This document shows, one piece after another, positions 8,857 to 18,722 of a DNA stretch of 64,000 nucleotides. Each line of letters opens with the position of its first letter. Within the stretch, counting starts at the first letter, position 1. The translations under genes and the position numbers were made by a program. Source of the stretch: Chrysiogenes arsenatis DSM 11915 (lineage in GTDB: Bacteria; Chrysiogenota; Chrysiogenetes; Chrysiogenales; Chrysiogenaceae); NCBI RefSeq assembly GCF_000469585.1, contig NZ_AWNK01000009.1:37807-101806 (forward strand), written 5' to 3'. The notes below the pieces were generated by a model. It searched no databases, had not been told where the DNA came from, and saw only the letters and a list, made by a program, of their open reading frames with translations.

Positions 8857-10371
8857 TTACAATCTATTCGCGTCAATAATCCGATCAATACTATTCTTAT
8901 CCATCACAAAACGTTGCGACTCGTTGAGTTCGTCCTGCGAATCGGTGCGGTAATGGGCACCAATACTCTTTTTGCGGGTTATGGCAGCGGCGATAATAGC
9001 GTTGCAGAGTGGATGCCACGCCGCATCGGCTTGAGCATGCAACTTCGCAATCCCTTTTGCTAAAAGATCCTGTGAACGGATAATGCCAGCGTGTCGCCAC
9101 ATGGTCTGTCTGATACTCTCTGGAACCGTATCGAGTGAAGCCGATTGATATGGTGCCCCTTTTTCTAGGGAGCAGTTCTTATAACCGCTTTGTGGTGCAT
9201 CTTGCAGTGCGCTCAGAGCAGCTTGCTCGCCAAATACCAACCCTTCAAGGAGCGAATTGGACGCAAGGCGATTCGCTCCATGCACGCCGCTACAGGCTAC
9301 TTCTCCTGCAGCATAGAGCCCTGTCAATGATGTTCTGGCGCTCACGTCAGTCAGTACGCCACCCATGCAATAATGGGCTGCTGGTGAAACAGGGATTGGT
9401 TCCATGCTGATGTCCATGCCGTATTTAAGACAGGTTTGGTAGATCGTAGGGAATCGTTGCTGAACAAACTCTTTCCCAAGATGCGACACTTGTAAGTACA
9501 CATCTTGTCCAGTACGTTCCATTTCAAAATTGAGCGATCGGCTCACCACGTCACGAGGAGCGAGTTCCAGCATTGGTGAATAGCGTTCCATAAAACGCTC
9601 TCCAGCTTTGTTCAGGAGAATTGCTCCCTCGCCACGCATCGATTCTGAAAGGAGAAATGGCGGGCAACCCGCTACATTTAACGCAGTAGGGTGGAATTGA
9701 ATAAATTCCATATCGACTATTGAAGCACCGGCACGGAGTGCAAGAGTGATTCCATCGCCCGTAGCGACTGTTGGATTCGTGGTATAGGCGTAGAGCTGTC
9801 CCATGCCGCCTGTAGCTAAAATGACCCCGCAGGTATACACATGGTGAGTTATTCCCTCGTGGCACAAGGCAACGCCGCGAGCAACCCCTTTTTCTGTTAG
9901 TAATTCCAACGCACGTGTGTTTTCCCAGATCGTAATGTGCGGCATGTTATGTGCTTTCGCACTGAGCGCTCGTTGAATTTCATTCCCCGTTGCGTCGCCA
10001 TTTGCATGCAGAATGCGGTTTGTGCTATGAGCCGCTTCGCGAGTAAATTTGAGCTTACCGCCATCTTGGTCAAAATACGCTCCCCACTGAATGAGGCGTT
10101 GAATCAACACAGGCCCCCGCTCTACTAAGTAGCGAACGGCCTCAATATCATTCAGGTGAGCTCCCGCTTCAAGCGTATCTTGAATATGCAGACCATAATT
10201 ATCTTCTTCATGAAGTACGACCGCCACACCACCCTGTGCATAGCTGGTATTCGTCTCTTGAAAGGACGACTTGTTGACAACCAACACTGAGCGTCCATGT
10301 TCGGCTAAAGTAATGGCTGCAGCAAGGCCAGCAGCGCCGCTCCCAAGAACAACAAATTCGAAAGCATCCAT
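8857..10371 (-). CDS. nadB: L-aspartate oxidase
   Basis: NadB oxidises L-aspartate to iminoaspartate with FAD, using oxygen or fumarate as acceptor, and hands it to NadA for quinolinate synthesis. The 504-residue protein starts with the FAD dinucleotide motif VLGSGAAGLAAA and has the fumarate-reductase-type residues of this family (HPTALNVAG, SESMRGEGAILLN, the substrate-binding HYCMGGV and GEVACSGVHGANRLASNSLLEGLVFG). Length is normal. The ATG at 10371 has an AAAGGT site. It is monocistronic here with its own promoter (10424-10453) and a terminator. nadD is in the same window, 23 kb away. Confidence 0.97.
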   Translation of the reverse strand: MDAFEFVVLGSGAAGLAAAITLAEHGRSVLVVNKSSFQETNTSYAQGGVAVVLHEEDNYGLHIQDTLEAGAHLNDIEAVRYLVERGPVLIQRLIQWGAYFDQDGGKLKFTREAAHSTNRILHANGDATGNEIQRALSAKAHNMPHITIWENTRALELLTEKGVARGVALCHEGITHHVYTCGVILATGGMGQLYAYTTNPTVATGDGITLALRAGASIVDMEFIQFHPTALNVAGCPPFLLSESMRGEGAILLNKAGERFMERYSPMLELAPRDVVSRSLNFEMERTGQDVYLQVSHLGKEFVQQRFPTIYQTCLKYGMDISMEPIPVSPAAHYCMGGVLTDVSARTSLTGLYAAGEVACSGVHGANRLASNSLLEGLVFGEQAALSALQDAPQSGYKNCSLEKGAPYQSASLDTVPESIRQTMWRHAGIIRSQDLLAKGIAKLHAQADAAWHPLCNAIIAAAITRKKSIGAHYRTDSQDELNESQRFVMDKNSIDRIIDANRL

Positions 10372-10423
10372 GATTTGACCTTTCGCAAAACAAAGTAAAA
10401 ACAGAAAAGAAACCTTGTTTATA

Positions 10424-10453
10424 AGTATACGGCAAACCCGAAAGGATACTCAA
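10424..10453 (-). promoter_or_regulatory. Predicted sigma-70-type promoter of nadB
   Basis: On the minus strand a -35 box TTGAGT (10448-10453) and a -10 box TATACT (10424-10429) are separated by 18 bp, about 50 bp upstream of the nadB start. Both boxes are close to consensus. Confidence 0.6.
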
Positions 10454-10467
10454 GCATGAAGCTTCGG

Positions 10468-10479
10468 ATTGTATACAAT
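10468..10479. promoter_or_regulatory. Perfect palindrome ATTGTATACAAT upstream of nadB
   Basis: A 12-bp perfect inverted repeat just upstream of the nadB -35 box. Its central decamer also occurs at 5681-5690. It is a candidate operator or upstream promoter. The rest of the 190-bp interval between the PKS gene end and nadB shows no gene. Confidence 0.3.
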
Positions 10480-10562
10480 TTCCAATGGCAGATGAGATGT
10501 CAGCACAAAACCATCGCTTTTGGTTGGGGTGAATCTGTGTGATCGCTTACTCTTTGTGTGAT

Positions 10563-13500
10563 TTACAATAGCCCTTTCAGTTCAGCCAAAATATCGTGCG
10601 CGGTTTGAGTACTCTTCGTCTTCGCTGTGGACTCCGCTTCGTTATTCAATGGTAAATGTTCCTGTAATAAGTGGTTCGCGAGCCCAGCGATCGTCGGAAA
10701 ATTAAACAGAGTTGCCACAGTAAGGGAAATTTGAAGCTCCTTCACCAGAGCGTTGCGTAAATCGACCGCCATAAGTGAGTCAAGACCCAGTTCGACGAGT
10801 GGTGTTGTGGGATTGAGGTGGCTCGCATCGATTCCTATGATGGCGCCTGCTTGTTGTTGAATACAATGAATCATGAGCTGATGGCGCTCTTCTAACGTAG
10901 CGGTTTGCAATTGTTCGAGTATTGATGCCACCGGTGACGTTGCGGGGTGGTTGTCGTGTGTTTGAGACGAAGTGAGCAGCGAAGCCAGCCAGCGAGTATT
11001 GGAAAGCTGATTGATGCGTGTGTACTGTGTCCAGTCGCAAGCGAGTGCTGCAACAGCGGCGACTCTTGATTGTTGCGCCTGCTGCAGAAGTGACACAAGA
11101 GCGTGCGGTGGAAGATAACGAAATCCCTGCCGTTCAACCATGCGCCGCACGGTATCCGAGCTTTCTGCCATGCCACCGCCCGCCAGTGGCCCCCATGCGA
11201 TGCTGATCGCCGGAAGTCCATGTTGTTGGCGCAAATACGCCAAGCCATCGAGAAAGGCGTTCGCAGCGGCGTAACCAGCCTGACCGCGGTTGCCCAGCAC
11301 TGCCGCCGCAGAGGAAAAGAGTACAAAGCTGTCGAGTTCAAGGTGTGCGGTCAGTTGGTGTATGTGCCACGCCCCAGCACTTTTTGCCCCCAAGACTCGC
11401 TGGAGTTGTGCGGCGTTGAGTTGTGATAGTGGCGCATCGTCGAGAACGCCAGCGAGGTGAAAAATCCCTTTGAGGGGTGGCACTGTTGCCTGAATTGTCT
11501 GGAAAAGTTGCTCGCACTCCGACGCCACAGCTACATCAGCACGGAAAAATACCACGTTGGCCGCCGTGCAAAGCGACGCTATCCGTGCGGCAACCGCGCC
11601 AGTAGGAGCATGTCGTCCGACAAGAGCGAGGTGTTTAGCCCCTGCCGCAACACAGGCTTCGGCCAATGCCAAACCAAGCGCGCCTGTGCCACCACTGATC
11701 AGATAGGTCGCCTCTGATTTGAGCGCGAACGCGGGATTGGTCTGTTTTGGTGCAAGGCGAACGACACGTGGCAGCCAAAGTTGAGTGCCACGGATGACCC
11801 CTTCCCGCTCTCCTTGTGGGTCGGCGACAAATGCGACGAGCGTAGCGAGCGCGGCCACCGACAATCGATGTTCAAGATCGATACTGCCACCCCAGAAGTG
11901 CGGGTATTCCAAAGCAGCGCTGCGCGCAAACCCTTGCCATGCGGATTGAAATGGATCTATCGCGACGTTCTGGCGCGGCGTGGCGTTTGTGGTGATAAGC
12001 CAAAAGCGCAGAGCAATGGGCTGTGGGACGCGTTCACCGATCTGGGCAATCACTGCTGCTGCATGGGCAAGCGATTCGGCCAGAGCATGAACGTCGTTTT
12101 CGTTTTGCGGCACAGGTGTAAAGTACAACAGAATTTTTCCCTCTAGGTGTGGCAACCACCGATCAACTCTTTCGGGAACTGCAACTTCGCATGTGCCACC
12201 AAGCTTGAGAATGCCAGCTGCATAGAGGTCGGTGGTACTGCTTTCGCCTAACAACAGAAATGACGCGTTTGCCACATCGCCATGCGGCATGGTTTCCTGC
12301 CACGTGACTTGATAGAGGAGATCAGCATGCGTGTCAGACGCAAAGAGAGTCTGGCGATCCGTGCGCCGCAAACTAAACCCTGTGATAGCCAGTAAATGCG
12401 TACCGTCAGCCGCATAAACATTGACGTCACCCTCAATGGCATCGCCAGTCGTTTGCGAGCGGGAGTGACACCAAATTTCTGCAGTAAACGGAGCGAGAAG
12501 ATGAATCTGCAGCGCACCCATCGGGATATAAATGCGCTCACCACCTTCGATGGCCTGTCGGAATTCGTCTGAGGCGGAGGCCATACTTTGCAGAATAGCA
12601 TCCATCAACCCCGGATCGGGTGCACCGCCATCCACAACACCTTCAAGCCGACATAACGATTCGTCATCTCCCGCAAATATCTCGCGAATACGACGATACG
12701 ATGACCCAACACGATAGCCAGCGGCCAGAAAAGCGTTGTAAAATGATGTAGGATCGTGCGCAACCGTACAGCGTTGGCGCAGGTTTGCGAGCGATGCGAC
12801 GGGTGATGGTGGTGTGGCAGGAACCACCGTTGCCTGACAATGTTCCTGCCATTCGGTTTTTGCTTCACCGTGGGCGCGGCTCACAATGCGCGCCGCGCGC
12901 GTAGATTGATGGCTTGGAGCGCCAAGTATTACCTGCACGTCACGCCCGGCCTGATCGACCAGGAGTGGACGGACGAAGTGGACATCCTGCAGCCGTAGCG
13001 GCGTTCCTCCTTCATCACAAACCGCGAGCCCAGCGGCCAGCAACATACAGATATGCGCGGCGGCAGGCGAAAGGACACGATCAAAGATGATGTGTTCCGC
13101 TAAAAATTGCGGTGTATCCGGCGTAAAATGGGTTTCAAACAGCACTCCATCGCCCAACGCTGGCGACTCAATGCGGGTGCCGAGCAGCGGATGACCGTGA
13201 CGCACCAGCGATGCGGTGAGAGTAACGGCTGGTGGTTGCGGCGTTGTCCAATATGGTGTCCGCTGAAACGGGTAGGTTGGCAGCGTCGCCGTCCGTCTTC
13301 CAGATTCTGAGTAATACACCGCACTGGAAGCAAGGTTGCGTTCGATACAGTGGCACAATGACGTTGCACTCTGCTGGAGATCATCCTGACCAGCGCGGAG
13401 GCTGGGAAGCCATTCCACATGAGCCATTTCCCCCATCATTTTGCCAAAACCACAGAGCACGGGAGTAGGGCCTATTTCAAGGAATGTTGTATACCCATCT

Positions 13501-16500
13501 TGTAAAAGCGTTTGTAAAGCATCGGCAAAGCGTACCGGTTCGCGCAACTGGCGTCGCCAGTACGCAGGTGTACAAAGGTCGCCGTTTTCAGCTATTTTTC
13601 CGCTCAAAGTTGATACTATGGGGAATTGCGTGGAATTCATAGGGACAGTAGCCGCAGCCGCTTCAAAGTCACGTACGATTGGTTCCATCGCCGGCGAGTG
13701 GAAGGGGTGCGATACGGTCAGGTAACGGGCACTTTTGCCCATCGCTTCATACTGCCGAACGATCTGGTGCACCGCTTCGGCGTCGCCAGAAATAACCACA
13801 CTCTGCGGCGTGTTCACGGCTGCAATCGCCACGCGGTCGCTGACCCCAGCTAGCAGCGGCAGCACCTCACGTTCCGTCGCCTGCAGCATCACCATCACCC
13901 CACCTGTAGGCAAAGAGTCCATCAGTTGTGCCCGCCGCGCGACAAGCCACACGGCATCGGGTAGCGACATCACTCCAGCTATGCAGGCGGCGGCAAATTC
14001 GCCAATGCTATGGCCGATAGCGGCAGCTGGAGTCACCCCCCATGATTGCCACAAGGCGCAGAGGGCGTATTGCAGGGTAAACAGTGCGGGCTGAGTATAG
14101 ACTGTGCGCGCCAGAAGTGCCGCATCGTTTCCATACATAATGGCGCGAATGGAACATCCAAGGTGAGGTGCGAAGAGTTGGTCGCACTCGTCAACCGCTT
14201 GTTGAAAGCAAGGCCACGCGCGATACAACCCCTGACTCATGCCGGGGTACTGTGACCCTTGTCCGGTGAACAGAAAAACAACTCCCTTGGTATGGGAAGC
14301 ATCAGGAGATTGATTGACAGTAGTCAGACGTTTGCGCAATGCCTCAGCCAGCTCTGCAAACGTCTGGCCAGCGACCGCCAGACGTGCCGGAAACCGAGTG
14401 CGCCCGTGGGCGGCGGTGCGGCAAAATTCGCCGACGGTGCCGGTAGCCGTTTGAAGCGTATCAAGGTAGCGTTTACCTGCTGCTTGCAGTGCGCCTGGAG
14501 TCCGTGCTGAAATTTCAAGAATGTGACACGGAAGATCCTGCGGCGGAGCCACGGGAGTCGTTACGGGAGCTTCTTCGATAATCACATGAGCGTTCGTACC
14601 GCTAAAGCCAAACCCACTGAGCGCGGCACGGCGCGGGGCGGTCGATGGCGGCCACGGTGTTGCGTGCGTGACGATTTGGAGCGGCAACGTTTCCCACGCA
14701 ATATGGGGATTTGGTGCCTGAAAAGCAGCTTGCGGCGGAATCGTGCCGTGTTGCAGCGCCAGCACGACTTTGAGCAAGCTCGCCATCCCCGCAGCTCCTT
14801 CAAGGTGCCCGATGTTCCCTTTCACCGAACCAAGCAAGAGTGGCCGTTTACTCGTACGGTTCTGGCCATACACACCACTGATGCCGGAAACTTCGACGGG
14901 ATCGCCAAGCGGTGTGCCCGTGCCATGCGCTTCGATATAGTCAATATCAGCCGGGTGCAAGTTGGCATCGGCCAAGGCGCGCTGAATTACTTGTTGCTGC
15001 GCTAAACCACTGGGAGCGGTGAAGCTGGAACTCGCACCGTCTTGCCCAATAGCGCTCCCACGTATGATGGCCAAAATAGTGTCGCCATCGCGCTGCGCAT
15101 CGGAAAGTCGCTTCAGCAACACCGCGCCACACCCTTCACCGCGACCATAGCCGTTGGCCGCGGCATCAAAAGGCTTGCAACGTCCATCGGGCGAGAGAGC
15201 GCCGAGTTTTGAGAAGTAAACAAATAAGTGTGGTGACAACAGTAAATTGACACCAGCCGCCAGCGCCGCCGTACATTCGCCAAGCCGTAGTGCTTGACAA
15301 GCGAGGTGCAGGGCGACCAGCGATGAAGAACAGGCGGTATCGACCGACAGATTCGGCCCCGTAAAATCAAGAATGTACGAGAGACGTCCACCGGAAGAGC
15401 TAAACATTGAACCTGATCCGGAGTAGGCATCAATGCGGTCAAGCGTGCCGGAATAGAGGTGAGCCGTTTTGTAGTCATCCGAGCAGATCCCCAGATAGAC
15501 GCCAACATTTTCCCCTTTGAGTTTTTCCAGCGGGATATTGGCGTGCTCGATGGTTTCCCACGCAACTTCCAAGAGTAAACGCTGTTGCGGATCAAGGGCG
15601 CGGGCTTCGCGGGGAGGAATGCGGAAAAATGGCGCGTCGAATTGATCGAGCTGATCTGGCACCAGAAAACCACCGTGCTTCACTGTGCTTTTCCCCGGCA
15701 CTTCCGGATTGGGATCGTAATATTCCGCAACATCCCAACGGATGGTCGGGATTTCGGAAATGGCAACGGCACCACGTTTCAAAAGATCCCAATACTCCTG
15801 CGGCGAATTCGCTCCACCCGGAAAACGGCACCCCATACCAATAATGGCGATAGGTTCATTGTTTTCTGCATGGTGCGAGAGTGCGGCTTCCGGTTTTACT
15901 GTTGTCACTCGACCAAGGCATTTTTCAAGATGAGCGGCCAACGTGGCTGGTGTGGCATGATCGAAGAGTGTCGTAACAGGGAGCGTGAGGCCAAGTGACG
16001 CTTCGAGTTGCCGCGTAATCACGATACTCATCAACGAATCGACGCCCTGATCAAAAAAACCGGTGTGCGGATCGACGGTGTGGAGATCGTTGTTACTCGC
16101 TTTGCGAATAACTTGTTGGATATGTGCAAGTAGGTCAGGAATATCTTGGGTGGGCGCGGTGGCGCGAGGAGCATTGTACTGTTCTGCGGCACATTGAATA
16201 GAGGCGCTTTCGTCGCCTCTCGCTTCACGCCAGCATTCATGGAGGGCAACCTGCAAAACGGGATGCGGCGAAACTTCGATGAAATGGGAAGAACCATCGC
16301 GCAAGAGCGCAGCCATTGCCGTTGCAAATTGAACCGGTTCGCGGAGGTGTCGCACCCAATACTCAGCTCCAAAGTCGCTGGCATGAGCCTGAGCACCACG
16401 CCAAGACGAATAGATAGGCGTATGTGGGGTTTGTGGCGCAATGCCATGCAAAGCCTTATAAAATCCTGCTAAGGCGGGATCAACGTGCGCGCTATGAAAG

Positions 16501-17087
16501 GCCACATCAGTGGGCAGTTCGCGGTGAAATATCTGGCGCTGTTCGAAGAGCGCCAGCGCAGCAGCGATCCCGTGATCACCTGAAAATACCACCGAGCGCG
16601 GACTATTGATGGCAGCAATCGTTAGTGGTAACCCTTCTGAGTCGAGAAACGATTGCGCTTCATCGGCTGACAGGGCGGCAAACACCATGCGACCACGGCC
16701 ACCTATTTGCTGCATCACACGGCAGTGAGCGGCAATGATCGTGACGGCGTCTGGCAATGTGAGGATGCCTGCAATATGCGCGGCGGCTACTTCGCCCCCG
16801 CTATGCCCCAGCACCGCCGTTGGCTTCAGACCGCGCGCCGCCAGTTGTTGCGTCAGACCGAGTTGAACAGCAAAAATAATCGGATGCGCTACCCAAGGGA
16901 TATGAAAACGCGAGTTTTCCGCCGAAGCGCCTATTTCATCGTGGAGTGATATACCAATCGCTTCACGAAACAGTGGCGTAAGTTGCTCTACGACGGCGCG
17001 AATATGCGGATTTGTGTGCAGCACATCGGCACTGGTCTCTTTCCATTGCGCCCCCATGCCGGAATAGATAAACGCGCGTTGTTGCAT
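10563..17087 (-). CDS. Modular type I polyketide synthase, loading AT-ACP then KS-AT-DH-KR-ACP
   Basis: A 2,174-residue polyketide synthase. The start is the ATG at 17087 with an AAGGTG site; the longer frame to 17165 would run into the upstream gene. Domains by residue are acyltransferase 1 (1-300, GHSGGE, Ser96), ACP1 (320-390, Ser351), ketosynthase (405-840, Cys586, His721, His761), acyltransferase 2 (930-1230, GHSIGEF, Ser1027, with HPFH at the specificity site), dehydratase (1297-1580, His1332, Asp1496), ketoreductase (1790-1970, SGGTGALG, Tyr1939) and ACP2 (Ser2104). There is no KS before AT1, so AT1-ACP1 looks like a loading didomain for an acyl starter. In the dehydratase motif the usual glycine is aspartate (HIIFDRVLSP), while catalytic His and Asp remain. 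There is no ER, methyltransferase or thioesterase, so the expected output is an enoyl or hydroxy acyl chain passed to another protein. The gene is last in a seven-gene operon. Confidence 0.95.
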   Translation of the reverse strand: MQQRAFIYSGMGAQWKETSADVLHTNPHIRAVVEQLTPLFREAIGISLHDEIGASAENSRFHIPWVAHPIIFAVQLGLTQQLAARGLKPTAVLGHSGGEVAAAHIAGILTLPDAVTIIAAHCRVMQQIGGRGRMVFAALSADEAQSFLDSEGLPLTIAAINSPRSVVFSGDHGIAAALALFEQRQIFHRELPTDVAFHSAHVDPALAGFYKALHGIAPQTPHTPIYSSWRGAQAHASDFGAEYWVRHLREPVQFATAMAALLRDGSSHFIEVSPHPVLQVALHECWREARGDESASIQCAAEQYNAPRATAPTQDIPDLLAHIQQVIRKASNNDLHTVDPHTGFFDQGVDSLMSIVITRQLEASLGLTLPVTTLFDHATPATLAAHLEKCLGRVTTVKPEAALSHHAENNEPIAIIGMGCRFPGGANSPQEYWDLLKRGAVAISEIPTIRWDVAEYYDPNPEVPGKSTVKHGGFLVPDQLDQFDAPFFRIPPREARALDPQQRLLLEVAWETIEHANIPLEKLKGENVGVYLGICSDDYKTAHLYSGTLDRIDAYSGSGSMFSSSGGRLSYILDFTGPNLSVDTACSSSLVALHLACQALRLGECTAALAAGVNLLLSPHLFVYFSKLGALSPDGRCKPFDAAANGYGRGEGCGAVLLKRLSDAQRDGDTILAIIRGSAIGQDGASSSFTAPSGLAQQQVIQRALADANLHPADIDYIEAHGTGTPLGDPVEVSGISGVYGQNRTSKRPLLLGSVKGNIGHLEGAAGMASLLKVVLALQHGTIPPQAAFQAPNPHIAWETLPLQIVTHATPWPPSTAPRRAALSGFGFSGTNAHVIIEEAPVTTPVAPPQDLPCHILEISARTPGALQAAGKRYLDTLQTATGTVGEFCRTAAHGRTRFPARLAVAGQTFAELAEALRKRLTTVNQSPDASHTKGVVFLFTGQGSQYPGMSQGLYRAWPCFQQAVDECDQLFAPHLGCSIRAIMYGNDAALLARTVYTQPALFTLQYALCALWQSWGVTPAAAIGHSIGEFAAACIAGVMSLPDAVWLVARRAQLMDSLPTGGVMVMLQATEREVLPLLAGVSDRVAIAAVNTPQSVVISGDAEAVHQIVRQYEAMGKSARYLTVSHPFHSPAMEPIVRDFEAAAATVPMNSTQFPIVSTLSGKIAENGDLCTPAYWRRQLREPVRFADALQTLLQDGYTTFLEIGPTPVLCGFGKMMGEMAHVEWLPSLRAGQDDLQQSATSLCHCIERNLASSAVYYSESGRRTATLPTYPFQRTPYWTTPQPPAVTLTASLVRHGHPLLGTRIESPALGDGVLFETHFTPDTPQFLAEHIIFDRVLSPAAAHICMLLAAGLAVCDEGGTPLRLQDVHFVRPLLVDQAGRDVQVILGAPSHQSTRAARIVSRAHGEAKTEWQEHCQATVVPATPPSPVASLANLRQRCTVAHDPTSFYNAFLAAGYRVGSSYRRIREIFAGDDESLCRLEGVVDGGAPDPGLMDAILQSMASASDEFRQAIEGGERIYIPMGALQIHLLAPFTAEIWCHSRSQTTGDAIEGDVNVYAADGTHLLAITGFSLRRTDRQTLFASDTHADLLYQVTWQETMPHGDVANASFLLLGESSTTDLYAAGILKLGGTCEVAVPERVDRWLPHLEGKILLYFTPVPQNENDVHALAESLAHAAAVIAQIGERVPQPIALRFWLITTNATPRQNVAIDPFQSAWQGFARSAALEYPHFWGGSIDLEHRLSVAALATLVAFVADPQGEREGVIRGTQLWLPRVVRLAPKQTNPAFALKSEATYLISGGTGALGLALAEACVAAGAKHLALVGRHAPTGAVAARIASLCTAANVVFFRADVAVASECEQLFQTIQATVPPLKGIFHLAGVLDDAPLSQLNAAQLQRVLGAKSAGAWHIHQLTAHLELDSFVLFSSAAAVLGNRGQAGYAAANAFLDGLAYLRQQHGLPAISIAWGPLAGGGMAESSDTVRRMVERQGFRYLPPHALVSLLQQAQQSRVAAVAALACDWTQYTRINQLSNTRWLASLLTSSQTHDNHPATSPVASILEQLQTATLEERHQLMIHCIQQQAGAIIGIDASHLNPTTPLVELGLDSLMAVDLRNALVKELQISLTVATLFNFPTIAGLANHLLQEHLPLNNEAESTAKTKSTQTAHDILAELKGLL

Positions 17088-17121
17088 ATGTTTCACACCT
17101 TGAGTGCTTTTTCGGGCACGG

Positions 17122-18705
17122 TTATTGTTTGATCGAAGGTAATGTGGTGGCCTTCTCTTCTCCATGAGTCAACATGTGAATGATCGTATTGATGAGGCCG
17201 CTATTCAGGTCGGAACGGACAGCAATTTCTTGGGTAGACGGTTGCACTCTGGCGGCAATGGCACCCACTTTGTAAAGTGTATCGGGCGGCAACGTTGCGA
17301 TCGTCACACCTAAATTATTCGGATCACTTTCAAAATACGAATAACGGTTGGTCATCACCACGATGTATGCGTCGAGCGGGGCCAGCCAGTAGGACGCAAC
17401 GTTATAGCCCGCAAATTGCCCACTGTGACCAAAAAGTGAGTTGTCGATGCGAGCCAGTCCGCGCGCGTACTGAAATGTCGTGTTGGGGTCGAGTGGTGCT
17501 CCACTCACCCAGTAGGCAGATTCCTGACGGCTTTGCACGCGACTAACCATGACATGCTGCAGAAATTTCATCAGGTCAGAGGCGTTAGAAACCATCCCGC
17601 CGGTTGTCCACGCAAAGGAGGGATCAACTTCAGAGAAGTCTTCCAGTGTGCCATCACCATTGATGTAGGGTTGTGCGAGCAGGGTACTGTCGGGTGTGTC
17701 ATTGGTGCGGAATTTGAGAAGATCGGTGTCAGATGAATCGTAGGGAGCATTAAAATAATCAGCATACCCGTGAACAAAAGGCGCACCACCACGGAATTGC
17801 CGTTCACCCGGAATAGGTAAATAGGTTTGGGTCAGGTTGAGTGGCGCGGTGATCAGGCGCGCAACTTCGTCATGCACGGGATTACCCGTGGCTTTTTCAA
17901 TGATCAGTCCGAGCAAATAATAATTGGTGTTGGAATATTTAACGGTTGATCCGGGAGAAGAGGTCGGATTGGTTCCGTAAGGGGTGCCGACACTATCGCC
18001 AGTAGCCGTTGTGAAAGAGGCTGGTGCATCAAACGTATCAACGAATCCGAGTATTTCGCTGCTGTCCCACGTTTTTTGTCCGTGACTCATCACAAATTGA
18101 TTCATCGGCATTTGCATGTCGGGCGAATCCCCGTGCACCAGACGCGCATCGGTGGTCACATAGCTATACAGGCCACTGGTGTGGTTGAGCAGCATGCCAA
18201 TGGTAATCACACTTCCCTTGCCGGCGTTGATACCGGTCAACGTGCCAGGCAACCATTTTTCAACGGTATCACTCAAGGAGAGTTTCCCTTCGGCGGCGAG
18301 TTTAACGACGACATCAGCAATAAACATTTTTGTGACACTGGCAATGCGAAACGGCAAATCAATGGTCATAGGCGTATAACAGGTGTTCGGAGCGGCAGTA
18401 TCAATTTCCGCGCATCCGACGGCATAATACCACGGTTGATAACCGTTCAGGTGAACCGCCACAATGGCGCCGGGGGTTTGGCTACCGGTGGCATTGTGAT
18501 AGTATTGGTTCGTGCCATAAAAATAATCATTTACCGATTGTTGCAGTGCGGCATTCGTAGTCGCTGTCACAGGAGGCGGCGTGGAAGCATCACCGGAAAT
18601 ATAATTTTCCCCTCCACCGCATCCAATAAGCGTGAAGAGTAAAACAGTACAGAGTGTGACCCAAATACGTGAACCAGTGGAAGCAAGCAGAGTGCATGTT
18701 GGCAT
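17122..18705 (-). CDS. Beta-lactamase-family (S12) serine hydrolase lipoprotein
   Basis: A 527-residue serine hydrolase of the class C beta-lactamase / DD-peptidase family, predicted to be a lipoprotein (signal ending in lipobox LIGC, then GGG). Catalytic motifs are present: SVTK (Ser123, Lys126), YSN (Tyr257) and HSG (His427, in place of KTG). So it probably acts on the periplasmic side of a membrane. The start has an AGGAG site. It sits between the KamA-like gene (17 bp) and the PKS gene (34 bp). In other polyketide/peptide clusters relatives of this family remove acyl-asparagine prodrug groups (ClbP, ZmaM), act as off-loading cyclases (SurE type), or give self-resistance. The cited relatives differ in membrane topology (ClbP has C-terminal membrane helices, which are absent here), so the role is open. 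Confidence 0.9.
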   Translation of the reverse strand: MPTCTLLASTGSRIWVTLCTVLLFTLIGCGGGENYISGDASTPPPVTATTNAALQQSVNDYFYGTNQYYHNATGSQTPGAIVAVHLNGYQPWYYAVGCAEIDTAAPNTCYTPMTIDLPFRIASVTKMFIADVVVKLAAEGKLSLSDTVEKWLPGTLTGINAGKGSVITIGMLLNHTSGLYSYVTTDARLVHGDSPDMQMPMNQFVMSHGQKTWDSSEILGFVDTFDAPASFTTATGDSVGTPYGTNPTSSPGSTVKYSNTNYYLLGLIIEKATGNPVHDEVARLITAPLNLTQTYLPIPGERQFRGGAPFVHGYADYFNAPYDSSDTDLLKFRTNDTPDSTLLAQPYINGDGTLEDFSEVDPSFAWTTGGMVSNASDLMKFLQHVMVSRVQSRQESAYWVSGAPLDPNTTFQYARGLARIDNSLFGHSGQFAGYNVASYWLAPLDAYIVVMTNRYSYFESDPNNLGVTIATLPPDTLYKVGAIAARVQPSTQEIAVRSDLNSGLINTIIHMLTHGEEKATTLPSIKQ

Positions 18706-18722
18706 ACGTTTCTCCTGTGTCG

